A stretch of 64,000 nucleotides of DNA, taken from assembly GCA_001603025.1 (NCBI GenBank), contig LVAP01000012.1, positions 26,948-90,947 of the forward strand, written 5' to 3'. Within the stretch, counting starts at the first letter, position 1. Each line of letters begins with the position of its first letter. Source of the stretch: Clostridiales bacterium Firm_10. GTDB taxonomy: Bacteria > Bacillota > Clostridia > Christensenellales > Aristaeellaceae. The translations under genes and the position numbers were made by a program. A model generated the notes under the pieces. That model did no database searches. It was not told where the DNA came from and worked only from the letters and a program-made list of their open reading frames with translations. Shown here in pieces: positions 1 through 8,536 of this stretch.

Positions 1-950
1 TCCGCAATGCAGGCACAGCCGGTCAGTTTCAGCAAGGCATTGGCCTTGATGAGCGCGTTTTCCTCAAAGGTCTCACCATTTTCCTCGATCTCGGGATCGA
101 GGCCCAGTTCCTTCATGGAGAGCACGTCGAACTTATCGCCAAGCAGCATGCGCATCTCACGCAGCTTCCCGAAATTTGCGCTCGCCAGCACAAGCTTGGG
201 CTTTTTGCCGATGACTTCCGCAGCTTTATCCAATGCTTCCATCTGCTTTCCCATGAGCCGGGAGATCCCTTTTTCGCCCAGATCAAGCAGGGTGTTCAGC
301 TCACTTTTGTGCAGGGTCCGGCCTTCGCCGGTGCCCTGGATTTCCACATATTCCATCTCGCCCGTGGCAGGATTGCGCGTCATGACCAGGTTCATGTCCA
401 CCTGGGCGTGACTGTCCTCGATGTATTCCAGGTCCAGCAATGCGGTTTCCTCCACCACGCCGACGCTCACGGCGGCCAGATGGCGGGTGACGGGGGAATC
501 CATCAGTTTGCCTTCCTGGATGAGTTTATCCACAGCCAGGCATAGCGCCACGTACGCGCCGGTGATGGAGGCGGTTCGCGTGCCGCCGTCGGCCTGGATC
601 ACGTCGCAGTCCAGGTAGATTGTGCGCTCACCCAGGCGGGTGAGATCACAGCAGGCGCGGATTGAGCGGCCGATGAGCCGCTGGATCTCCACGGAGCGGC
701 CGTCGCGCTTGGTGAACTCGCGCTGCTTGCGATGGTCTGTCGAGCCGGGCAGCATGGCGTATTCGGCGGTGATCCAACCCTTGCCCGTGCCCTTGAGGAA
801 AGGGGGCACGCTATCTTCGACCGAAGCGGTGCAGATAACGCGCGTTTTGCCGCACTCGATGAGCACGGATCCGGCGGCCATTTCGGTGAAGTGCGGGATG
901 ATGTTGACGGGACGCAGTTCGTCGAAGCTGCGGCCTCTTGTGCGTTGCAT
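1..950 (-). CDS. rph: RNase PH fused to RdgB/HAM1-type NTP pyrophosphatase (partial, 3' end cut by window)
   Basis: The reading frame starts at the ATG at 950 (upstream AGGAGG) and runs off the window edge without a stop, so about 316 codons are visible. Residues 1-240 read as ribonuclease PH, the phosphorolytic 3'-5' exonuclease that trims tRNA 3' ends; the N-terminus [15 protein letters not shown] and the stretch around [15 protein letters not shown] are family hallmarks. At about residue 250 a second domain begins with [18 protein letters not shown], the nucleotide-binding start of RdgB/HAM1 pyrophosphatases, which remove ITP, dITP and XTP. RNase PH alone is about 240 residues, so this is a fusion rather than two genes. 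It lies 36 bases after the RpiB-like gene and is probably cotranscribed with it. The rest of the RdgB domain is outside the window. Confidence 0.9.
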   Translation of the reverse strand, partial: MQRTRGRSFDELRPVNIIPHFTEMAAGSVLIECGKTRVICTASVEDSVPPFLKGTGKGWITAEYAMLPGSTDHRKQREFTKRDGRSVEIQRLIGRSIRACCDLTRLGERTIYLDCDVIQADGGTRTASITGAYVALCLAVDKLIQEGKLMDSPVTRHLAAVSVGVVEETALLDLEYIEDSHAQVDMNLVMTRNPATGEMEYVEIQGTGEGRTLHKSELNTLLDLGEKGISRLMGKQMEALDKAAEVIGKKPKLVLASANFGKLREMRMLLGDKFDVLSMKELGLDPEIEENGETFEENALIKANALLKLTGCACIA

Positions 951-986
951 GATACACGCCTCCTGTTCTGTCAGTTGCCTGTGGAT

Positions 987-1619
987 TCAGATATACGATC
1001 TAATCAGCGCCTTAACGGTTTCTTCCGTCCCGTTTGCGATGATGTAATCCGTCACGATACTGCGGCGCAGCGCACTGCGCACGAGCGTTTTGTCGTATAG
1101 GGCGAATACTTCTGGAAGAGCGCGTTTTGTGGCGGCATTTATCTGTTTCAGCATTGCCGTGTCGGCGGCCTTCCTCGCGGCATCCACGGGGGGATAGCCT
1201 GTGCCGAATGGGCCGTCAAACAGCTTATCCAGCGTGCATTGCAGGTTGATTTCGCCTGACCAGCCGAAGTTCAGGCCCAATGGCAGGGAAACGGCGTTGC
1301 CGCCATTGATGCGCCCGAAGAGGAAGGCGTCCTGGGGCGTGGGCGCATAGCCGCAGAGCACGCCCGGCAGGCTGTTGCAGGCGAGCATCATGCCCTGTCC
1401 AGAGGAGCATCCGGTCACGACGAAATCCACGGCGCCACCCGCCAGCAAGAGGCTGATGCAAAGCGCCGTCTCCACATAGGTAATGCTGCTGTCCTCATGG
1501 GGGAAAACGCCGAAATTGATTATTTCGGCATCCGGACTTTTCACCGCATTCAGCGTGCAGCTGTACAGCAGTTCATTTTTCCCTTTCTGGGATGCTGCCT
1601 GGATTACTCCGATTCGCAT
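987..1619 (-). CDS. RpiB/LacA/LacB-family sugar-phosphate isomerase
   Basis: A 210-residue protein of the RpiB/LacAB family, which interconverts aldose and ketose phosphates such as ribose 5-phosphate and ribulose 5-phosphate. The N-terminus MRIGVIQAAS and the central loop VVTGCSSGQGMMLA, corresponding to the substrate-binding loop of RpiB, support the family; the C-terminal third is helical as in the family. It is longer than classical RpiB (about 150 residues) and the loop differs from the usual GTGIG form, so the exact substrate cannot be read. It sits between the metal-binding lipoprotein (31 bases upstream) and rph, all on the minus strand. Cytosolic, no membrane segments. Confidence 0.75.
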   Translation of the reverse strand: MRIGVIQAASQKGKNELLYSCTLNAVKSPDAEIINFGVFPHEDSSITYVETALCISLLLAGGAVDFVVTGCSSGQGMMLACNSLPGVLCGYAPTPQDAFLFGRINGGNAVSLPLGLNFGWSGEINLQCTLDKLFDGPFGTGYPPVDAARKAADTAMLKQINAATKRALPEVFALYDKTLVRSALRRSIVTDYIIANGTEETVKALIRSYI

Positions 1620-1649
1620 GGTGGCACTCCCTGTTCCAATTTATTGTTT

Positions 1650-2582
1650 TTATGGGTTCGCAGCGCTTTTCAACGTCTCTGCGATGATCTTTGCGTTTTC
1701 CAGCATGATGCGTTCATAGGCCCCGCAATCGCCATCGGCGGCATGGGTCATGAGCGTGTCCAGCCGGGCCACGGCGTAGCCTTCAGCCGTCAGGGCTTCG
1801 ACAAGGTTCTGCGGCGCCTGCCGTTCGATGAGGATCACGGCGGCTCCGGCGTCTGCCAGCGTTGCCAGCAGATCGCCCAGATCGTTGCCATACTGTTCGG
1901 TGCCCGGCTCGCGCGGATACTCACATACGATATTCAGCCCCAGCTGCCGCGCAAGGTAACCCAGCCCTTCATGGAGCACGGCCACAGGGAGATCAGGCGC
2001 TCGGGAAACGACGTCCTCCATGTCGTCGGCCAGGTTCTGAAGGCGCGTGAGGTATTCGCCAAGGTTTTTGTCATACAGAGCGGCATAGGGCTCGTCCATT
2101 TGCGCCATGCCGGCGGCAATGGAGATGGAAATGTCCATCGCGCCGGGAACGGAAAGGAAGAGCCATGGATTGTCGCCTTCCAAATGGCTGCCAGTTTCGC
2201 CGCTCGCACCGCCATTGTATAATGTGCGCCCGTTCATCGCGCTCAGGACGGCGATTCCTGCGTCGCCCATGGTCAGCGCGGATTCAAAGCTCTCCAGACC
2301 GCGTCCACCGATGATGAGCGCATCCTGCCCTGCAATGAGCGCGGCGTCCCAGTTTGAAAGCTGGTAGGAACGGGGACAGCCCACCTGCGGCTGGACGAGG
2401 TTTGAAAGAGTCAGTGCGGGAACGTCCTTCACCAGGTTGACAGAGAGGGCGTAGAGCGGGTAAAAGGTGGTCATGACGCGCGTGTCGTCCGGCACGGCAT
2501 CGTCAGTCAATGGGGTGCAGCCGGAAAACGCCGGCAGCGCGGCAATCAGCAGGAGAGCCGTAAGTCGCTTGAGTTTGTTCAT
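1650..2582 (-). CDS. ZnuA/TroA-like ABC transporter solute-binding lipoprotein
   Basis: A 310-residue secreted lipoprotein. The chosen start at 2582 follows AGGAAG; the frame stays open upstream but only this start gives a signal peptide, ending in the lipobox AFSGC. The mature part matches the cluster A-I (Zn/Mn) binding-protein fold: TTFYPLYALSVNLV near the N-terminus, LHEGLGYLARQLGL in the C-terminal lobe and VILIERQAPQN near the end. The usual first His (in the EPHxYEP-type loop) is replaced in GCPRSYQLSNWD, and the second-lobe DPHxW motif reads DNPWLF, so two expected metal ligands appear absent. No ATPase or permease gene lies next to it. It has its own promoter at 2623-2651. Metal as substrate is inferred from the family only. 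Confidence 0.75.
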   Translation of the reverse strand: MNKLKRLTALLLIAALPAFSGCTPLTDDAVPDDTRVMTTFYPLYALSVNLVKDVPALTLSNLVQPQVGCPRSYQLSNWDAALIAGQDALIIGGRGLESFESALTMGDAGIAVLSAMNGRTLYNGGASGETGSHLEGDNPWLFLSVPGAMDISISIAAGMAQMDEPYAALYDKNLGEYLTRLQNLADDMEDVVSRAPDLPVAVLHEGLGYLARQLGLNIVCEYPREPGTEQYGNDLGDLLATLADAGAAVILIERQAPQNLVEALTAEGYAVARLDTLMTHAADGDCGAYERIMLENAKIIAETLKSAANP

Positions 2583-2622
2583 CGTTTGCTTCCTGATTTG
2601 GGTTGTTGTCCGCGGATGATTC

Positions 2623-2651
2623 ATTATACCATAGTTCGAGGCCATGTTCAA
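2623..2651 (-). promoter_or_regulatory. sigma-A promoter for the metal-binding lipoprotein
   Basis: Read on the minus strand: TTGAAC (2651-2646), a 17-base spacer and TATAAT (2628-2623). It overlaps the end of the upstream glycosidase-like gene and lies 41 bases before the lipoprotein start. Confidence 0.7.
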
Positions 2652-4816
2652 TCCTCGAAGGGAAGGATTCGGGCTTCTGTGAAGGCACGCTCGATTTCGC
2701 CGAGACTTAAGTCGGTTTTCAGGTATCGCCGGTTGTCGGCGGGAATCAGGGCGATGCCATCTTGCACTGCAACGGCGAGCGGCTCGCCGCCGAGACTGTC
2801 CGACAGGGTAAAGGCGTTCGGCGAGAGCGGAAGCAGCAGCCACGCAGCGCCGCGTCTGTGCCAATACTGGACGCATTGCGCGCCCCCATGCGTGAAGGCA
2901 AAGGCGGAAACACCCTCCGGTGCGGCAATAGGGTAACAAGCCGCCAATTCATAACGGCCATCCTCGTCGATGAGAAGCGTGTGTTCCTGCTTGAGATCCT
3001 TCAGCGCTTCCTTCTGCGCCGCGGTCAGCCAATGCCGTGCGCGTACGTCTTCCCATCGGCGCATGACCTCGAGGATATCGCCGATGCGCGGATGCTCGTT
3101 GAAGCGGCCGAGGTCGGCTTGAATGGTGGCAGGGCAGTCCCACGCGGCCGCGCGGCTTGTTCCATATTCGACCATGTCGGCCTGTGTGCCATCGTCTTCG
3201 TCATTCGGCGCCCAAAAGCCCCACCAGCCAAAGTCGAGGCGGGTGAAATCCTTTCGCATGCGCGGTGCTTCTTCAGCAGGAAACTGTGCGATCTTTTCCT
3301 TGAAAACCCGCGGCGGAAAAATATCGAAAGCGTTGCCGCCAGCCTGGAAGTGCCAGCTGAAATGCGCCTTGGCCGCTCCTTCTGTGAAGGCGGGCGCTTC
3401 GTTGAATTTGCGCCAGACGCGCAGCTGCGCGTTCGCCACGTGATACTCGAACGGCGCGTTCGTGCCTTCTGAACCATCCATGTAGCAGAAGCGGAAGCCG
3501 GCATTGTAGACGTTGGCCAGCTTGTCGGCTATTTCATCCTGCAGGTCAGTGTTCTGATCTATGTAGCAGCTGCTCGCGCCGAATTCGGAAATATCCAGCA
3601 GCCCGCCCATCTGGCCGGCCGGATGCTGTTCGGTGTCCGTATCGAAGGCGCCGCGTCCTATGCCTGTGAATCGGAAAGGCGGCTCGACTGTATATCCTTC
3701 GTATGTGATCAGTTCTCCGCCAAACTGCAACACGCGGCGCTTTGGGTGCATGGCGCAGCCCGTTGGATTCTCTTCGACGAAGAGGTCTCCGTCGGCCTCA
3801 AGCGGGCGGGAGAGAGTGAAGCGGAGCGTTTTGTTCAGGCGATGATCGGCATGCGGCGTAACATAACGGCTTCTGAGGCCGATATGCGTCTGCAGAAAGT
3901 GCAGGCCAGGCGTGATGCCGGCAGCCTTGAGGCGCGCGATAATGGTTTTTACGTCCTCTCTGCCGTTGGGGTAGCGCTCATTGTAATCGTAGTTGCCGCA
4001 CAGCGAGTAGCCACGTTCCTCCCTGAACATTGCGGTGTAGTAGATGAGCATGAGTCGGAAGCCGCCTTGCTTCGCACGGGCGATGTGCTCATCGACATTT
4101 TCCGGACAGATGTCCCGCGTCCAGTAAACGGATTGATTGATGACCGCACTGCGGCGGTTCATGACGCCGCGCGGCATGTCATAGTCTGCCTCCAGATGGT
4201 CGATGGCATCCAGCAGTCGGTCCGAGGCGCAGGCGATGAGCGCCGCCGCGCATCCTTCAAGGCAGATGCCGCGCACGGCGTCAGCCGTCATTACGCGGCA
4301 GCGTGCGCGCCTCTCCTGGTCAATACGGGCGTGCGGCGACACAGCCAGCACGCTGACGGCGGCATGTTCGTCCCAGATCACGTTGAGCCACTCGCCGAAA
4401 TGCCTGCGGTGCCTGACAGGCAGCTGGCACAGACGCAGCTCTGCGACGGGCGGAACGTCCATGCAGAGTCCATCGTAATCCTCGCGATCCACGGTGAAGC
4501 CGGCCAGCCGGAAACCGATGTAGCAGGGCGTTTCCCGAATTTCGATAATCGCTTTCACGGGCACGGTTTCAAAGGAAACGTGCAGCAGGTTCCCCACACG
4601 ACGGACGGAATTGGCCTGATAGGTGGTGCGTTTGTTGGGGTGCGCTAGTTTCACTTCATTGTTGAAGGGCCGCTCTTGGGTGACAGAGAACAGCGTGACT
4701 TCCTCCTCCGCCTCGAGGCATTCTTCGCCGTTTTCCTTGATGATGAGGCTCTTCGCAAGGGCGTTTTCTCCCACAGTCAGGCGGAACAATTCGTTTTCCA
4801 GAATAATATCCGACAT
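2648..4816 (-). CDS. Unassigned glycoside-hydrolase-like TIM-barrel protein
   Basis: A 722-residue protein without a signal peptide. The start at 4816 is chosen because GGAAGGAG precedes it and its own promoter lies just upstream; the frame is open further 5' but without a ribosome site. Residues 1-220 look like a beta-sandwich. Residues 220-600 contain barrel-like strands such as GFRLMLIYYTAMF, AAGITPGLHFLQTHIG and NAGFRFCYMDGSEG, where the Asp after FCYM could be a catalytic acid, and LDFGWWGFWAPNDED. The C-terminus is another beta domain. This domain order resembles GH31/GH36-type glycosidases, but I cannot place it in a named family and no substrate is evident. Sugar ABC transporter genes lie 5 kb away, not adjacent. 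The function is inferred from fold-like features only. Confidence 0.5.
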   Translation of the reverse strand: MSDIILENELFRLTVGENALAKSLIIKENGEECLEAEEEVTLFSVTQERPFNNEVKLAHPNKRTTYQANSVRRVGNLLHVSFETVPVKAIIEIRETPCYIGFRLAGFTVDREDYDGLCMDVPPVAELRLCQLPVRHRRHFGEWLNVIWDEHAAVSVLAVSPHARIDQERRARCRVMTADAVRGICLEGCAAALIACASDRLLDAIDHLEADYDMPRGVMNRRSAVINQSVYWTRDICPENVDEHIARAKQGGFRLMLIYYTAMFREERGYSLCGNYDYNERYPNGREDVKTIIARLKAAGITPGLHFLQTHIGLRSRYVTPHADHRLNKTLRFTLSRPLEADGDLFVEENPTGCAMHPKRRVLQFGGELITYEGYTVEPPFRFTGIGRGAFDTDTEQHPAGQMGGLLDISEFGASSCYIDQNTDLQDEIADKLANVYNAGFRFCYMDGSEGTNAPFEYHVANAQLRVWRKFNEAPAFTEGAAKAHFSWHFQAGGNAFDIFPPRVFKEKIAQFPAEEAPRMRKDFTRLDFGWWGFWAPNDEDDGTQADMVEYGTSRAAAWDCPATIQADLGRFNEHPRIGDILEVMRRWEDVRARHWLTAAQKEALKDLKQEHTLLIDEDGRYELAACYPIAAPEGVSAFAFTHGGAQCVQYWHRRGAAWLLLPLSPNAFTLSDSLGGEPLAVAVQDGIALIPADNRRYLKTDLSLGEIERAFTEARILPFED

Positions 4817-4855
4817 CGCCGGCCGCTCCTTCCGCAAACAATGTGCTCGCTTTTG

Positions 4856-4884
4856 ATTATACCACAGTGAAGGGCGATGTGCAA
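4856..4884 (-). promoter_or_regulatory. sigma-A promoter for the glycosidase-like gene
   Basis: Minus strand TTGCAC (4884-4879), 17-base spacer, TATAAT (4861-4856), 39 bases before the chosen start at 4816. Confidence 0.7.
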
Positions 4885-4941
4885 TTCGCGTTTTCAGGCG
4901 GCAGGGCACGTCATCTTTCCCGGCGCTGTTCTTGAATGGCA

Positions 4942-4970
4942 TTGACCTCTTACACGGTTTCAGATATAAT
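4942..4970 (+). promoter_or_regulatory. sigma-A promoter for the macro-domain gene
   Basis: TTGACC (4942-4947), 17-base spacer, TATAAT (4965-4970). It gives a leader of about 110 bases before the start at 5088; no riboswitch-like fold was recognised in the leader. It is divergent from the promoter at 4856-4884. Confidence 0.75.
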
Positions 4971-5087
4971 AAAACACAGTCGGGTACATGGCTTGTCCGC
5001 AGAAACGGCCACAGCGGTTGCAGGCACTTTAGCTGTAAATGCAGGCATAAACAGCCATACAACAACATGCACGATGGGAGCGATGAT

Positions 5088-6140
5088 ATGCCTTTTGAAA
5101 TTGTGAGGAATGACATAACGAAAATGAAGGTCGATGCTATTGTCAACGCGGCCAATAAGTCGCTGCTGGGCGGCGGTGGTGTGGATGGCGCGATCCATCA
5201 GGCCGCGGGGCCGGAGCTGCTGGCGGAATGCCGAACGCTCGGCGGCTGCGAAACCGGTGAAGCTAAAATCACGCACGGATATCGCCTGCCAGCGCGATAT
5301 GTGATTCACACAGTCGGCCCTGTTTGGCACGGCGGGCACAACGGGGAACGGGAAAAGCTGGCGTCATGCTACCGCAATGCCCTGGACCTGGCCCTGTCCC
5401 ACGGATGCGAGACCATCGCATTTCCGCTGATTTCCGCTGGCGCATACGGATATCCCAAGGATCAGGCCATGTCCGTGGCCATCGACGAGATTGGGAAGTT
5501 TCTGTTCGATCACGACATGATGGTTTATCTTGTGGTGTTCGGTCCGGCGGAATTCGCCGTGGGGAGAAAGTTGTTTCGCGATGTGCAGGAGTACATCGAT
5601 GATGTTTACGCAGCCGTGCACGTCATGAAAAACGTGGAGCGTACCCGTGAGACGCTGTGGAAGCAGGACGAAGAAGCCGCGCTGAGACTTGATAAGGAAA
5701 TCAGCAAGGACATCAGAGTCGGGGCAATGTTCAGCAGCGAGGCGCTTCCGCGTTCAGCCCCACCGGACTGGGAGAGGATGCTGAAGCAAACGGATGAGGG
5801 CTTCTCGGAGACGCTGATGCGCCTGATCGACGAAAAAGGCATGACTGACGCGCAGTGCTACAAGAAGGCGAACGTAGACAGGAAGCTGTTCAGCAAGATC
5901 CGGTCAAACCCTGCCTATAAACCCAGCAAGCCCACGGTGTTCGCCTTTGCCGTCGCGCTCGAATTATCCCTGCCGGAAACGAAGAAAATGCTGAACAGGG
6001 CGGGATTTGCCCTTTCGCACAGCAGTAAATTCGATATCATTCTTGAATACTTCATCAAAAACCGGAGCTACAACATCTATGAGATCAACGAGGTGCTGTT
6101 CCATTACGATATGCCCCTGCTTGGTTCCGCCGCGAATTGA
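5088..6140 (+). CDS. Macro-domain (ADP-ribose) protein with C-terminal helical, HTH-like region
   Basis: A 350-residue cytosolic protein; the ATG at 5088 follows GGGAG and begins the canonical macro-domain strand [19 protein letters not shown]. Residues 1-165 form a macro domain: [18 protein letters not shown] is the ADP-ribose loop and ISAGAYGYP the second phosphate loop, as in O-acetyl-ADP-ribose deacetylases (YmdB/MacroD type). Residues 165-235 are linker. Residues 235-350 are helical and look like a small DNA-binding-like or all-alpha domain ([18 protein letters not shown], then [18 protein letters not shown]). Removal of ADP-ribose, or binding of a related ligand, is known for the family; a regulatory role for the C-terminal part is my inference. 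The vWA gene follows on the same strand 105 bases downstream. Confidence 0.85.
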   Translation: MPFEIVRNDITKMKVDAIVNAANKSLLGGGGVDGAIHQAAGPELLAECRTLGGCETGEAKITHGYRLPARYVIHTVGPVWHGGHNGEREKLASCYRNALDLALSHGCETIAFPLISAGAYGYPKDQAMSVAIDEIGKFLFDHDMMVYLVVFGPAEFAVGRKLFRDVQEYIDDVYAAVHVMKNVERTRETLWKQDEEAALRLDKEISKDIRVGAMFSSEALPRSAPPDWERMLKQTDEGFSETLMRLIDEKGMTDAQCYKKANVDRKLFSKIRSNPAYKPSKPTVFAFAVALELSLPETKKMLNRAGFALSHSSKFDIILEYFIKNRSYNIYEINEVLFHYDMPLLGSAAN

Positions 6141-6245
6141 ATAATTGTCGCGTGGCAGGCGACCAATTTCCTTCCGTTTTTGTGTATGATGGCGTTGCAA
6201 GGGCGGGGAAAGCCCATGAGCCTATCAATAACGGGAGGGATATCC

Positions 6246-6899
6246 ATGAAAAAGAATCTGACGGAAATGGTCTTCATACTCGACGCGAGCGGTTCCATGG
6301 CCGGCCTGGAGGCCGATACGATTGGCGGCTTCAACGCCATGATCGAACGCCAGAAGAAAGTGGAGGGGGAGGCGCTCGTTTCCACTGTGCTGTTTTCCAA
6401 CGAGAGCACTGTCATTCATGATCGCGAAGACCTGAGCAGGATCGAGCCGATGACTGACAGGCAGTATCGCGTCGGCGGCTGCACGGCTCTGATCGACGCC
6501 GTCGGCGGCGCGATCCACCACATCGGCAATGTCCACAAGTATGCGCGGGAGGAAGACCGCCCTGAGCACACCATCTTCGTGATCACCACGGATGGCATGG
6601 AAAACGCCAGCCGGCACTACACCAGCGAACAGGTGAAGGACATGGTTCGGCGCCAGAAGGAGAAGTATGGCTGGGAATTCCTGTTCCTGGGCGCCAACAT
6701 CGACGCGGTTGAAACGGCGGCCCGTTACGGCATTGCGAAGGACCGGGCTGTGACTTTCCACAACGACGCTGAAGGGCAGGCGCTGAACTATGCCGAGGTG
6801 AGCAAGGCGGTGCACGCCGTACGCACCAACGCGCCGCTCGGTGCGGAGTGGAAAGAGAACATAGAAGCGGACTACAGGAACCGGAAAAGCCGGCGCTGA
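6246..6899 (+). CDS. von Willebrand factor A (vWA) domain protein, TerY-like
   Basis: A 217-residue soluble protein consisting almost entirely of one vWA domain. The start at 6246 follows GGGAGGG. The metal-ion-dependent adhesion site is complete: DASGSM at residues 13-18, a Thr in GGCTALIDAVGG and the Asp of TTDGMEN. No signal peptide or membrane segment is present, so it acts in the cytosol, as TerY-type vWA proteins of stress operons do. It directly follows the macro-domain gene, suggesting a shared function or transcript, but no kinase or phosphatase partner typical of TerY operons is present. The binding partner is unknown. Confidence 0.85.
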   Translation: MKKNLTEMVFILDASGSMAGLEADTIGGFNAMIERQKKVEGEALVSTVLFSNESTVIHDREDLSRIEPMTDRQYRVGGCTALIDAVGGAIHHIGNVHKYAREEDRPEHTIFVITTDGMENASRHYTSEQVKDMVRRQKEKYGWEFLFLGANIDAVETAARYGIAKDRAVTFHNDAEGQALNYAEVSKAVHAVRTNAPLGAEWKENIEADYRNRKSRR

Positions 6900-6955
6900 T
6901 CGCAGGCCCTGAAACCTAATGCTTCATTGGTGGCCGGACTGCCGGAAGGCGGGTC

Positions 6956-6996
6956 TGGCCGCCTGCGTCGTGGGATGAAACCCACCTGCGGCGGTT
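6956..6996 (+). terminator. Possible weak terminator after the vWA gene
   Basis: GGCCGCC pairs imperfectly with GGCGG around an inner GTGGG/CCCAC stem (6970-6985), followed by TTTT. The stem has bulges and the T run is short. Confidence 0.35.
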
Positions 6997-7013
6997 TTGT
7001 CACAAATTGAATC

Positions 7014-7042
7014 TTCACGGATGTCCGGTTTTGTGTTATACT
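7014..7042 (+). promoter_or_regulatory. Extended -10 promoter for the serine hydrolase
   Basis: TTCACG (7014-7019), 17-base spacer ending in TGT, then TATACT (7037-7042), 45 bases before the start at 7087. The TGn before the -10 compensates for the weak -35. Confidence 0.55.
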
Positions 7043-7086
7043 TGATATGGATAAGCGGCATGACTGATGAAGGGAGTTGGAAAAAG

Positions 7087-8259
7087 ATGAATTTCCATTT
7101 GCTGCAGCAGTATCTTGATTCGCTGAATGAGGAATATGGGATTCCGGCCCTGGATGTGATCGTTACCAAGGATCATGAAACGGTTTTCCGCCATATGGTC
7201 GGTTTTTCGGCTCCTGAGGGAAAGCGCCCCGTCAGCGACCGCGATTTCTACCTCATGTATTCCTGCACCAAACTGGTCACCATGACAGCCATGATGCAGC
7301 TGATTGAGGCGGGAAAGGTCAGCCTGTACGATCCCGTCAGCCGATTCCTGCCGGAATGGGAATATATGACTGTCATCAACGCGGACTGGAAGTCGAAAGG
7401 CGATCAGTTCAGCCCGGGGCTGCGTGAGCCGTCTCATTTTGCGAAGAACAGGGTAAGGATTATCGACTGCATGTCCATGACGGCCGGATTGACCTACGAC
7501 ATGCGCTCTGAGGGCATTCGTGAGCTGCTCGAAAAGAAGCCGGACGCCACGACCAGGGAGGTTATCGCCGCGCTGGCCAGGATGCCGCTCCTCTTTGAGC
7601 CGGGAACGCGCTATCGCTACAGCCTCGGTCACGACGTTATCGCCGCGGTGATCGAGGTCATCAGCGGCGAACGGTTCAGCGAATACCTGGAAAACCATAT
7701 CTTCAAACCGCTCGGCATTAAGGACCTGACCTGTCACATGACTGATGAGCAGAAATCCAGACTGAGCGCGCTATACAGATATCAGCCGGATTCCAAAACG
7801 ATGGAATGCCTCGGCGAAGATGTTCCCGTGTTTGCCGTTTCGCCCAATTACGAAAGCGGCGGCGCGGCGCTGGCGGGGACGGCGGAGGCGTATGCCGGCG
7901 TGGTCGAAGCGCTCGCAAACGGCGGCGTCGGCCGCAACGGAAACCGCATTCTGAAAGAGGAGAGCGTAATGCTCTTTACGCATTCGGTGCTCACTGGGGA
8001 AGCCGTAAAGGACTTCCGGGTGGGGCGATTTCTGGAGTATACCTATGGCCTTGGTGTGCGCGTGAAAACAGAACAGATTATCGGGCAGTCCCCGACAGGC
8101 GAATTTGGCTGGGACGGTGCCGCCGGCGGCTATGCCGTCGTCGATCCATTCAACCACGTCGGCATCTTCTATGTGGAGCATATCCTGAACTTCTTCGAGG
8201 GGTACAGTGTCATTCATCCGCGTGTCCGCGATCTGGTCTATAAAGGCCTGGCCAGGTAA
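7087..8259 (+). CDS. Beta-lactamase-related serine hydrolase (class C / PBP4-like)
   Basis: A 390-residue member of the Beta-lactamase family PF00144. The start at 7087 follows GGGAG; the open frame upstream overlaps the promoter. The catalytic SxxK motif is SCTK at residues 59-62, the second motif is Tyr in RYRYSLGHD, and the fold continues to EFGWDGAAGGYAVVDPF, the region that carries the third active-site motif. No signal peptide is visible, so it is probably an intracellular esterase or peptidase rather than a penicillin-binding protein. Family members include esterases, D-aminopeptidases and resistance enzymes; the substrate cannot be deduced. It ends in a strong terminator and appears monocistronic. 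Confidence 0.85.
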   Translation: MNFHLLQQYLDSLNEEYGIPALDVIVTKDHETVFRHMVGFSAPEGKRPVSDRDFYLMYSCTKLVTMTAMMQLIEAGKVSLYDPVSRFLPEWEYMTVINADWKSKGDQFSPGLREPSHFAKNRVRIIDCMSMTAGLTYDMRSEGIRELLEKKPDATTREVIAALARMPLLFEPGTRYRYSLGHDVIAAVIEVISGERFSEYLENHIFKPLGIKDLTCHMTDEQKSRLSALYRYQPDSKTMECLGEDVPVFAVSPNYESGGAALAGTAEAYAGVVEALANGGVGRNGNRILKEESVMLFTHSVLTGEAVKDFRVGRFLEYTYGLGVRVKTEQIIGQSPTGEFGWDGAAGGYAVVDPFNHVGIFYVEHILNFFEGYSVIHPRVRDLVYKGLAR

Positions 8260-8272
8260 GTGGAAGGGAAGG

Positions 8273-8303
8273 GCGTCGCTGGAAGCAGCGGCGCTTTTTC
8301 TTC
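8273..8303 (+). terminator. Rho-independent terminator after the serine hydrolase
   Basis: GCGTCGCTG (8273-8281), loop GAAG, CAGCGGCGC (8286-8294), then TTTTTCTTCT. A nine-base-pair stem with one G-T pair. Confidence 0.85.
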
Positions 8304-8536
8304 TGCGCCAGAACGACGGGTGAAGGCAGGAACGGCAGGCTTATGCGAAGCTGCGCACCACCGAAAAAAATAATAAAAACGTGCATTATCGACCGTTGCG
8401 CGACCATTCGTTCTGTGAGACAATAAACGAGCTTATCGGCAGCCGGGGCAATACGGCTGTTTCGCATCAGCACAATTTACTCCTTACTGTTTATGGATTG
8501 AAACACGGCATTTGCAGAAAAGAGGGCGTTTCCCGA

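Noticed and set aside
8381..8536. Upstream in-frame extension of the MATE gene
   Set aside because: The 52 extra residues are hydrophilic, unlike MATE N-termini, and the GTG at 8537 has a better ribosome site.
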